A DNA stretch of 64,000 bases from G963674665 sp964609625 (GTDB lineage: Bacteria > Desulfobacterota > Desulfovibrionia > Desulfovibrionales > Desulfovibrionaceae): assembly GCA_964609625.1 (NCBI GenBank), contig CAZSRS010000002.1:1-64000 (forward strand), read 5' to 3'. A program made the translations under genes and the position numbers. The notes beneath the pieces are model-generated. The model was not told where the DNA came from, ran no database searches, and saw nothing but the letters and a program-made list of their open reading frames with translations. The first letter of the stretch is position 1; each line of letters starts with the position of its first letter. Below, one piece after another: positions 1-7,068 of the stretch.

Positions 1-58
1 GCGACGCCCGCAACAGGGGGACATAGCAAACCGCCGAACGACAAGGAAGATTCCGCCC

Positions 59-958
59 CTATTCCGCCACCTGCTGCGCCCTGCGCTGGATGTACGCATT
101 GCGGAATGCCGCGTAGGGATCCACCGCCGACTCGTGGAGCATGTCGATGGCCTCGATCTTCCCGGCCATGCTGGTGACGGCCTCGGTTCCCGTAACAATG
201 GTGGGAATCCACCATTCTGTCTCGTAGCACAGGAACCAGGGGTCGATGTAGCTTACGGGATTAAGGAAGTAGTCCACTCCCAGACCGATGGAATCCCTGG
301 CCGTGCTCGGGCCGAGCACGGGCCAGACAAGGTAGAACCCTTCACCCATGCCCCAGGATCCCAGGGTCTGGCCGAAGTCCTCCGGTGGGGTGGGTGCCGC
401 GGCCTTCTTGTGCTCCGTGATGTCCACAAGCCCCAGACCGCCGAACAGGGTGTTGCCGAAGAAACGCGAGAACTCCACGCCCGCGGCCAGGAACTTGCCC
501 TGCAACAGGTTGTTGAAGAAGCGGATGGGAAACTTGATGTTGTAAAAGACGTTGTCCACACCTTTGCGGGCCGGCTCTGGAACCACATAGTTGTAGGCAA
601 TGCCCACGGGACGGAAAAAGGCCCGGTACAGTCCGTCGTTGAAGTAGAACCAGACGAGGTTCCAGTACTTCAAGGGGTCCGGCACCATCTGATAGTTGTC
701 GTCGTAGTCATCCTCGAAGGCATCCTGCGCCCCGCTGTCCTGTGCGCCGGCACTCATGCCGGAATACATCCGCTCGATGAATGGATCGCCGGCCGCAATC
801 TGCAAGGGCGCGGAACCCTCCGCGCCCTTGCCCGAGTACATCAGCGTGATGAACGGGTCGGTGGCCGCAGCCTGCCGCTGCGGGAGGGAGCACCCCATGC
901 CGTGCGCGCAAAAGACCGCCATAAGCAGCGAAAGGATGAATCGGGACTTTAGACGCAT
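59..958 (-). CDS. mlaA: MlaA (VacJ) family outer-membrane lipoprotein
   Basis: Predicted outer-membrane lipoprotein that removes mislocalised phospholipid from the outer leaflet and passes it to MlaC. The 299-residue product has a signal peptide ending in a lipobox-like GMGC (Cys23), then an acidic spacer and the MlaA core from about residue 93 (DPLKYWN, FYFNDGLYRAFFRP, PEPARKG, FSRFFGNTLFG). The spacer holds an imperfect duplication: DPFI at 34 and 58, and MYSG at 40 and 64. It is the last gene of the mla operon and overlaps the end of mlaC by 10 bp. The family assignment is secure. The lipobox is slightly atypical, because a Met precedes the Gly-Cys. Confidence 0.93.
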   Translation of the reverse strand: MRLKSRFILSLLMAVFCAHGMGCSLPQRQAAATDPFITLMYSGKGAEGSAPLQIAAGDPFIERMYSGMSAGAQDSGAQDAFEDDYDDNYQMVPDPLKYWNLVWFYFNDGLYRAFFRPVGIAYNYVVPEPARKGVDNVFYNIKFPIRFFNNLLQGKFLAAGVEFSRFFGNTLFGGLGLVDITEHKKAAAPTPPEDFGQTLGSWGMGEGFYLVWPVLGPSTARDSIGLGVDYFLNPVSYIDPWFLCYETEWWIPTIVTGTEAVTSMAGKIEAIDMLHESAVDPYAAFRNAYIQRRAQQVAE

Positions 959-1602
959 CTATTTGATCCCCTGTCTTGTTGCGAAACGGGATGCAGAGTC
1001 GCTCCGCTGCTGGTTTGCTGCACTTTTTGCTGCACGGCCCGGATGAGATCCTCGGGTTTGCCGTTGACCATGATTTCCATGAACTGGCTGCGATAGTTCT
1101 TCACCAGGCTGACACCCTCGATGATCACATCGTAGATCTTCCATCCCTGGCCGGTTTGCACCATCCGATAGGCCATGGGAATGACCCGGTTGTCCTGGAT
1201 GACTCTTGTCTCTATCTCCACGTTGCCGCTGGAACTGCCGCGCTGAGCAAGGAACTCCACACGCTCGTTGTTGTAGGCCTGGATTCGGTCCAGGTATTGG
1301 GCGGAGAGCAGCGTGGTGAAGGCCTGAATGAACCGATCCTGCTCTTCTGGTGTAAACTGTTTCCAATGGGGTCCCACGGTGCGGCTGGAGAGTTCCTTGT
1401 AGTCGAATATCTGGTCGATGACTTGCCGTAGCTGCTGCCGTTGTTCACCATAGCCGGCACTGCCTTTTGAAGCCCGCACCTTGAGAATCTCCAGCATGCG
1501 GTCGATGGTGTTTTGCAAAGCCTCTTCGGGGGTTTCCGCCCGCGCCTGGACAGGAAGCAAAATGCAGGCCAAAAACATAAGGATTATGAGCTTTTTCAAC
1601 AT
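949..1602 (-). CDS. mlaC: MlaC periplasmic phospholipid-binding protein
   Basis: Periplasmic shuttle (MlaC/Ttg2D family) carrying phospholipid between MlaA and the inner-membrane MlaFED complex. The start chosen (MLKKLIILMFLACILLPVQA) opens directly on a Sec signal peptide and gives 217 residues, the usual family length. A longer frame reaching upstream would run into mlaD and hide the signal peptide. The core has the expected RTVGPHWKQFTPEEQDRFI and WKIYDVIIEGVSLVKNYR motifs. It lies between mlaD and mlaA and overlaps mlaA by 10 bp. Confidence 0.92.
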   Translation of the reverse strand: MLKKLIILMFLACILLPVQARAETPEEALQNTIDRMLEILKVRASKGSAGYGEQRQQLRQVIDQIFDYKELSSRTVGPHWKQFTPEEQDRFIQAFTTLLSAQYLDRIQAYNNERVEFLAQRGSSSGNVEIETRVIQDNRVIPMAYRMVQTGQGWKIYDVIIEGVSLVKNYRSQFMEIMVNGKPEDLIRAVQQKVQQTSSGATLHPVSQQDRGSNRCV

Positions 1603-1639
1603 GAAGGCATACCTTGGGAAAATTGTGTCGCCGGATTGA

Positions 1640-2086
1640 TCAAACACCACCAAAAACATATTTACTTATCAACTCCTCGAGGTCAACAGCTGATTCCGTC
1701 TCCGTAATTTTTCCGCCGTCCTCCAGGTGCTCCGGGTCTCCTCCGGGCGTCAGCCGGATGTATTTGTCCCCGATGAGTCCGCTGGTCTTCACCGAGGCGA
1801 TGACGTCCGAACTCAGCGCGATATCTTTCTTGATGCGCATGAAAACCACGGCCACGCCGAATTCCTGGTCAAGCGCTATGTCCGAGACCGTGCCCACTTG
1901 GACACCGCCGATCTCCACGGAGGAGCCGGGGCGCAAACCCGCCACCGAGGCGAACCGCGCGGACACAGTATAGCTGTTTGTTCCGAAAACATCCAGCTTT
2001 CCCAGTTTGATCGTCAGATATCCGACGCACAGCAGACAGATCAGGACAAAGACCCCCACCGAGGTCTCTTTGGCATATTTCTGCAT
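1640..2086 (-). CDS. mlaD: MlaD, MCE-domain component of the phospholipid ABC transporter
   Basis: Inner-membrane-anchored MCE protein that forms the periplasmic lipid-binding ring of MlaFED. It has 148 residues: one N-terminal membrane helix (about 9-28) and a single MCE domain (about 36-115, with VAGLRPGSSVEIGGVQVG and KTSGLIGDKYIRL). The ATG at 2086 follows an AAAGG-type ribosome site; a TTG two codons upstream is the alternative. It sits downstream of mlaF and 37 bp before mlaC. Confidence 0.92.
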   Translation of the reverse strand: MQKYAKETSVGVFVLICLLCVGYLTIKLGKLDVFGTNSYTVSARFASVAGLRPGSSVEIGGVQVGTVSDIALDQEFGVAVVFMRIKKDIALSSDVIASVKTSGLIGDKYIRLTPGGDPEHLEDGGKITETESAVDLEELISKYVFGGV

Positions 2087-2149
2087 AACCAAGCACCTTT
2101 CAGCGTTTCATGGGCAAGATCGGCGGATCCCCGCGGTGGGGACGACCGC

Positions 2150-2989
2150 TCACGTGGCGCACTCCCGCACCGCTTGCCGCAGCAATTGTTGCAACTCGGC
2201 TTGCTCTTCTTCGAGGAGCGGCATGGCCTCCTGCTCGGGCTCCCTGTCCAGGAACCGACGCAGATATGGATCTCGCGTGCTCCTGAGGTCCTCGATCCCG
2301 CCGCAAAACACCGATCCGCCCCGATGCAGCACCAGGGCGGTGTCCGCAATGGTGAACAGACTCTCCAGGTCATGGCTGACCACTACCACCGTGACGCCGA
2401 ACTGTCTGTTCATGTTCAGCAGGAGCCGGTCCATGAGCGCGGCGTTGATGGGATCGAGCCCGGAAGTCGGCTCGTCGCACAACAGCACCGGAGGATCCAT
2501 GACAATGGCGCGCGCCAGTCCGGCACGCTTGCGCATGCCGCCGGAGAGTTGCCCCGGATGGAAATGCCCGAACTGCTCCAACCCCACCAGACGGAGCTTC
2601 ATCCGCACAATCTCGTCGATGGTCTGGGAATCCAGCTTGGTGTGCTCCCGTAGCGGCAGGCCCACGTTTTCAGCCAAGGTCATGGACCCCAGCAGGGCCC
2701 CGTCCTGGAACAGCACGCCCATGCGGCGGCGCAGGCAACGAAAATCCCTGGCAGAAAGCTTGAAGATGTCACGCCCCCCGAGGCTGATGGTTCCGGACAA
2801 GGGGCGTGAGAGGCCAAGGATGTGCCGCAGCAACGTGGACTTTCCGCTCCCTGAACCTCCGAGTATCACGGTGATCTTACCGGCCGGCATGTGGGCCTGC
2901 ACATCCCGCAGCACCACCAGGCCGGGGTATCCCACGCTGAGGTTCTCCAGCCTGATGTCCCAGGCGTATGCGTCCAACTGATGCTTCAC
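2150..2989 (-). CDS. mlaF: MlaF, ATPase of the phospholipid ABC transporter
   Basis: ATP-binding subunit powering the Mla system on the cytoplasmic face. It has 279 residues with Walker A GGSGSGKST, signature LSGGMRKRAGLARA, Walker B VLLCDEPTSGLD and the switch His in VVSHD. The MRKR variant of the signature is typical of MlaF/Ttg2A ATPases. It starts with GTG at 2989, with AAAGGGG seven bases upstream. It follows mlaE by 24 bp. The STAS partner MlaB is not encoded nearby. Confidence 0.93.
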   Translation of the reverse strand: MKHQLDAYAWDIRLENLSVGYPGLVVLRDVQAHMPAGKITVILGGSGSGKSTLLRHILGLSRPLSGTISLGGRDIFKLSARDFRCLRRRMGVLFQDGALLGSMTLAENVGLPLREHTKLDSQTIDEIVRMKLRLVGLEQFGHFHPGQLSGGMRKRAGLARAIVMDPPVLLCDEPTSGLDPINAALMDRLLLNMNRQFGVTVVVVSHDLESLFTIADTALVLHRGGSVFCGGIEDLRSTRDPYLRRFLDREPEQEAMPLLEEEQAELQQLLRQAVRECAT

Positions 2990-3013
2990 GGCGCAACCCC
3001 TTTGGAGCGCGGC

Positions 3014-3796
3014 CTACATCTGGAAGGTGGTCAGGACATAGTCCGCCACCAGCACCAACACGCAGGAGAGGACCACGGCCGAGGTGGTGGCGTTGCCCAC
3101 GCCCTCGGGGCCCACGCCGTCCTTGCGCAGATGGGTGAAAAACCCCTGGAAACAGCACACGGCCGAGACCACCACGGCAAAGGCCAGGGATTTGTAGAAT
3201 CCGCCCATGATGTCGGCCATCTCCACGCTGGTCTCGATGCGGTTGAAATAGCCACCGGGAGAGACGCCCAGGAGTACGACGCCGGAGAAGTATCCGCCGA
3301 AGATGCCGATGACGTCGAACAGGGCCGTGAGCAAGGGGAAGGAGATCAGCGAGGCGATGATCCGCGGTGTGACCAGGAAGCGCATGGGGCGCATGTCCAT
3401 GACTTCGAGGGCGTCGATCTGGTCCGAGATGCGCATGATGCCTATCTCGGCCGCCATGGCCGAACCCGCCCGGCCGGTGATCATGATCGCCGTGAGCACC
3501 GGGCCGAGTTCGCGGATCAGGGAGAGGGCCACGGCCGCGCCCAGCAGGCCTTCGGAACCGAACTTCACCAGGGTGTAGTAGCCCTGGACTCCCAGCACCA
3601 TGCCCGTGAACATGCCTATGAGGGCGATGACGAACATGGACTTGACACCGATGAAGTAGACCTGATGGACGATCTTGGAAAGAATACTGCCAGGGGTAAG
3701 CACGGGAGAGACGCCCTTGCCGAAGAAAATGGCAAGGGCGCCCATTTCGCGCACCAGTTCCAGGGACGCGGCCCCAAGATAGTAAAAAAGGCTCAT
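3014..3796 (-). CDS. mlaE: MlaE, permease of the phospholipid ABC transporter
   Basis: Polytopic inner-membrane permease (MlaE/YrbE family), 260 residues from the ATG at 3796. Family hallmarks are visible: GMVLGVQGYYTLVKFG, ELGPVLTAIMITGRAGSAMAAEIG, and EQID-like SDQIDALEVM. An in-frame GTG at 3832 would add 12 residues. An AGGAGG lies between the two candidate starts, so the N-terminus is not settled. It is preceded on the same strand by the arginine decarboxylase gene, 67 bp away, and followed by mlaF. Confidence 0.92.
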   Translation of the reverse strand: MSLFYYLGAASLELVREMGALAIFFGKGVSPVLTPGSILSKIVHQVYFIGVKSMFVIALIGMFTGMVLGVQGYYTLVKFGSEGLLGAAVALSLIRELGPVLTAIMITGRAGSAMAAEIGIMRISDQIDALEVMDMRPMRFLVTPRIIASLISFPLLTALFDVIGIFGGYFSGVVLLGVSPGGYFNRIETSVEMADIMGGFYKSLAFAVVVSAVCCFQGFFTHLRKDGVGPEGVGNATTSAVVLSCVLVLVADYVLTTFQM

Positions 3797-3863
3797 TGGA
3801 AACCTGGGGAGGTTCCTCCTGGCGTGTTCCACCTGGCTGTCCCGCGTTGTGGATTGCGTGAGT

Positions 3864-4415
3864 CTAGGGCAAGAACACCACCGCCGAGATGGTTGTGGTC
3901 CAGACCCCGGCCTGCCCCGTGGTCACGCAGGGCTTGGAGGCGGAATCCACTATCTTGCCGCTCATCAAATATATCTGACGCCGTTCGTCATACGCGGTAT
4001 CGGGATCGAATTCAATGCCCAGGGTCGTGGCCAGCATGGTGGAGGCCAGATCCTCGGCAAAGTCGCCGATTTCCTGTTCATCCGCGCCAAAGGCCGTATG
4101 CTCGGAGATGTAGCCGTAGTTGTCGTAATCCGCGGGAAAGGCCATGCCCACGGCCGAGCCCACCAGACGGCCCTTCTCGTCCGTGGCGTTGCGAGCCATG
4201 ACGCAGTAGGTGATCTGCCCTGGGTTGAGCAGCTTCACACCCTCTTCGGGACTCATCAACTTGCAGTTGGGCGGATAGATGCTGGAAACGTACACAAGAT
4301 TGAGCTTTTCGATCATGGCGTCGCGCAGGGCCAGCTCAAAAGACTGAAGCTTGTTCTTGTGCCGACCGATTCCCCTCGTAAAGAAAGCGCTGGTGGGAAC
4401 AAAAGACTGATACAT
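3864..4415 (-). CDS. pyruvoyl-dependent arginine decarboxylase
   Basis: PvlArgDC-family enzyme that converts arginine to agmatine, the first step of polyamine synthesis by the agmatine route. The proenzyme self-cleaves between two serines, and the second becomes the pyruvoyl cofactor. The 183-residue protein has the VYVSSIYPPNC segment with candidate cleavage at Ser44-Ser45, followed by family motifs PGQITYCVMARN, GSAVGMAFP and YGYISEHTAFG. The ATG at 4415 has an AGAGGTG ribosome site. It is the most upstream gene of the apparent mla transcription unit, an unexpected neighbour. Family assignment is strong; the substrate is assumed from the family. Confidence 0.9.
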   Translation of the reverse strand: MYQSFVPTSAFFTRGIGRHKNKLQSFELALRDAMIEKLNLVYVSSIYPPNCKLMSPEEGVKLLNPGQITYCVMARNATDEKGRLVGSAVGMAFPADYDNYGYISEHTAFGADEQEIGDFAEDLASTMLATTLGIEFDPDTAYDERRQIYLMSGKIVDSASKPCVTTGQAGVWTTTISAVVFLP

Positions 4416-5123
4416 GGATGCTGCACCTCTATTGCATGAATTTGCGGCTCGTGGCCGCTGGTTGCCATATGACGAACCCCTTGTCACATTCCTTTGGGGC
4501 GGGAAATCCACCCGGACAGGAGGGCGTCCCGTGGACGCGAAACAGGCCTCTTACCCACACTGGGTGGCTTGTCAACAACAAACAACCGCATCGAGGGGGG
4601 TGGAACGACCTTTCCCGCTGTCACTACGTCCATCCACGGATTGCTACCACCATCCAACGCCGCAAGCCAGTAGAATCTGCCGGCAATGGTGGACTCTCCC
4701 TTCCCAAAATCCTGGACACCAATTCCACAACACGCGCACAAACGCAAGCAGTCCGCATCCGCCGGAGCACTCCCGTTTTCCGGGTCACACCCCCGGCTTG
4801 ATCCGGGAACGCAAGTCATGCTCCCCTTTCCGTTGGGGAACCAGTACCATATCGCCCCCCCTCCGCAAGCAACCTTCCATCGGCCCAGCATTCTTCCTGG
4901 TTGCGCGGAAACACAGCGATCACCCATCTGGAATGCACCCTACCCTGGCTGGGAGCTTTGGCCCAAGACCTCCATGCGCCTTGACATCCAGACGATTTCC
5001 ATCCAAACATAGCCAGACTGGGCCGGGGGCGTCTCCACTACCGACACCCCCCGCCTTCCCGCCCGCCACTGGTTTTGTTTCATGCCCGCATCACGCGGGC
5101 CAGAGAGAAGAGGAGGAGTTCCT
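4416..5123. other. 708-bp intergenic region between divergent genes
   Basis: This separates the minus-strand arginine decarboxylase gene from the plus-strand binding-protein gene, so promoters for both should lie here. Open frames on both strands lack ribosome sites and have low-complexity, Pro/Ser/Arg-rich products, so I do not call genes. A TTGACA at 4981-4986 could be a -35 for the downstream gene, but the -10 (about 5004-5010) is poor. A perfect 6-bp hairpin (GCCCGC/GCGGGC, 5084-5100) lies just upstream of the ribosome site. I see no tRNA or riboswitch signature. Confidence 0.6.
5084..5100 (+). promoter_or_regulatory. leader hairpin upstream of the binding-protein gene
   Basis: A perfect 6-bp stem (GCCCGC, loop ATCAC, GCGGGC) ends about 10 bases before the GAGGAGG ribosome site. 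There is no U-run, so it is not a terminator. It may protect the 5' end of the transcript; the role is inferred. Confidence 0.35.
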
Positions 5124-6281
5124 ATGAACCGCTTTGCCCTGTTCGCGGCGCTGGCGTTGTGCATCCTCACGGCCAACGCATCCCTTGCAACCCCTGCCCA
5201 GGCCGATGACGTCATCAAGATCGGCGCCATTTTTTCCGTCACCGGACCGGCTTCGTTCCTTGGCGAACCCGAGAAGAACACCGCCCTGATGCTCCAGGAT
5301 CAGATCAACGAAAAGGGCGGACTTTTGGGTAAGAAAGTCGAGGTCATTGTTTACGATGACGAAACCGATGTGAACAAGTGCGTGCTCGCCGCGGACAAGC
5401 TCCTGAAAAAGGACAAGGTCGTGGCCGTGATCGGGCCCACTACCTCGGGCAACACCCTGGCCATCATGAACAAATTCCCCGCCGCCGAGGTCCCGCTGGT
5501 TTCTTGCGCGGCCGCGGAAAAGATCGTTCTTCCCGTGGATCCCTGGGTCTTCAAGACCCCCCAGTCCGACCGCCACGCCGTCCTCAAGATTCTTGAGCAT
5601 GCAACTGCCCAGGGCTACAAGAAAATCGCCATCATCACCGTGTCCGACGGCTTCGGCCAGGCCGGCCGCGCCGTGCTCCGCGAACTGGTGACGCCCGAAA
5701 ACGGTTTCGAACTCCTGGCCGACGAGGTCTACGGCCCCAAGGACACCGACATGACGGCCCAGCTCACCAAGATCAAGGGCCTCGAACCCGACGCCATCAT
5801 CTGCTGGGGCACCAACCCCGGTCCGGCCGTCATCGCCCGCAACCGCGCCCAACTGGGCATCACCACCCCCCTGTATCAAAGCCACGGCGTGGCCTCCAAG
5901 AAGTTCATCGAACTCGCCGGAGACGCCGCCAACGGCATCCTGCTCCCAGCGGGGCGGCTCATCGTGGTCGATCAGATCGCCGACGACCATCCCCAGAAAC
6001 CCGTGCTCGTGGAATACATCCAGAACTACGAAGGCCGCTTCAATTCACCCATCTCCACCTTCGGCGGCCACGGCTGGGATGCCCTCATGCTCGTGGTCAA
6101 GGCCATCGAGATGGGCAACTCCGCGGAGCCCGCCTCCATCCGTGACAACCTGGAACAGATCACCAACTTCATGGGTACCGGCGGCATCTTCAATTTCTCC
6201 GCTGAAGACCACAACGGCTTGAGCGCCGACGCCTTCGAGATGGTCATCATCGAGAACGGCGACTGGAAGATCTCCAAGTAG
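5124..6281 (+). CDS. branched-chain amino-acid-type ABC transporter binding protein
   Basis: Periplasmic type I binding protein (Peripla_BP_6, LivK-like), 385 residues. It has a signal peptide cleaved near AQA-DD (about residue 28), then the typical opening IKIGAIFSVTGPASFLGEPE and a VAVIGPTTSGNTLA segment. The ATG at 5124 follows AGGAGGAGTTCCT, which fixes the start over an upstream in-frame ATG. No permease or ATPase gene is adjacent, so it is an orphan that must use a transporter elsewhere, perhaps the Liv system at 44-52 kb. A terminator follows directly. The ligand cannot be read from sequence. Confidence 0.9.
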   Translation: MNRFALFAALALCILTANASLATPAQADDVIKIGAIFSVTGPASFLGEPEKNTALMLQDQINEKGGLLGKKVEVIVYDDETDVNKCVLAADKLLKKDKVVAVIGPTTSGNTLAIMNKFPAAEVPLVSCAAAEKIVLPVDPWVFKTPQSDRHAVLKILEHATAQGYKKIAIITVSDGFGQAGRAVLRELVTPENGFELLADEVYGPKDTDMTAQLTKIKGLEPDAIICWGTNPGPAVIARNRAQLGITTPLYQSHGVASKKFIELAGDAANGILLPAGRLIVVDQIADDHPQKPVLVEYIQNYEGRFNSPISTFGGHGWDALMLVVKAIEMGNSAEPASIRDNLEQITNFMGTGGIFNFSAEDHNGLSADAFEMVIIENGDWKISK

Positions 6282-6308
6282 CGGCAACGCCACATATAAC
6301 GCAGCATG

Positions 6309-6337
6309 GGCCCGGCACACCAGCCGGGCCTTTTTTA
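6309..6337 (+). terminator. intrinsic terminator after the orphan binding-protein gene
   Basis: A perfect 8-bp stem (GGCCCGGC/GCCGGGCC) with a 6-base loop, followed by TTTTTT. It ends the single-gene transcript that finishes at 6281. Confidence 0.9.
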
Positions 6338-6423
6338 TTTACCGCCTTCGCCGCGTCACGTATATTGCGAGATGCGTCCATCCAACCTTTGTGTCTTACA
6401 AACGTGCAACCGGTGCGACGTCG

Positions 6424-7068
6424 ATGATTCAATCGAGCTTCCTGACCCCAGCCACCGTCATCGGCCTGCTCGCCTGCACCGCGGCCCTGTGTTTCCTGTG
6501 GAGCACGTGGCTCTTCAACAGGCTGGTGGCCCTGCGCCAACGCTGTTGCAACGCCTTGTCCCAGATCGACGTCCAGCTCAAACGCAGGCACGACCTGGTA
6601 CCAGGGCTCGTGGAGTCGGTACACGGCGCCATGCGACACGAGCGCGAGACCCTGGAGGCCGTGACCCGCGCCCGTGTCCGGGCCATGGAAGCCCTGCGCC
6701 GTATCCAGCGTCCCGACGACGATGCCGGGCTCGCGGCATTGGCCTCCGAAGAACAGACCCTGACCCACATGCTGGCGCAGGTCCTGGCCCACATGGAGGC
6801 CTACCCCGAACTCAAGACTTCCAGGAACGTCTCGCTGCTCATGGAGGAGCTCGTGAGCGTGGAAAACCGCATCGCCTTCGCCAGGCAGGCCTTCAATGAC
6901 AGCGTCGTGGACTTCAACAGTCTGCGAGGATCTTTTCCGGCGCTCATCGTCGCGCCGGCCCTGGGCTTCCACGACCTGTCCTATCTTCAATTCGAGGAGC
7001 GCTCCCTGCATCTCCCCGCTGTGACCCTCACCCCCGACCCCTCACCCAAAGGGAGCGCATCGCCATGA
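6424..7068 (+). CDS. LemA family membrane protein
   Basis: LemA-family protein of 214 residues: one N-terminal membrane helix (about 9-30), then a helical domain with the conserved QIDVQLKRRHDLVPGLVE and an ENRIAFARQAFNDSVVDFN segment. LemA proteins are often encoded beside membrane metallopeptidases, and here the stop codon overlaps the start of an M48 peptidase gene (ATGA). The start is uncertain: the ATG at 6424 is preferred, and a GTG at 6391 would add 11 residues; neither has a clear ribosome site. The molecular role of the family is poorly defined. Confidence 0.85.
   Translation: MIQSSFLTPATVIGLLACTAALCFLWSTWLFNRLVALRQRCCNALSQIDVQLKRRHDLVPGLVESVHGAMRHERETLEAVTRARVRAMEALRRIQRPDDDAGLAALASEEQTLTHMLAQVLAHMEAYPELKTSRNVSLLMEELVSVENRIAFARQAFNDSVVDFNSLRGSFPALIVAPALGFHDLSYLQFEERSLHLPAVTLTPDPSPKGSASP

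Noticed and set aside
4414..5127. Open frames across the 4.4-5.1 kb intergenic region
   Set aside because: No ribosome sites, Pro/Ser/Arg-rich low-complexity products, and overlap with the ribosome site of the next gene.
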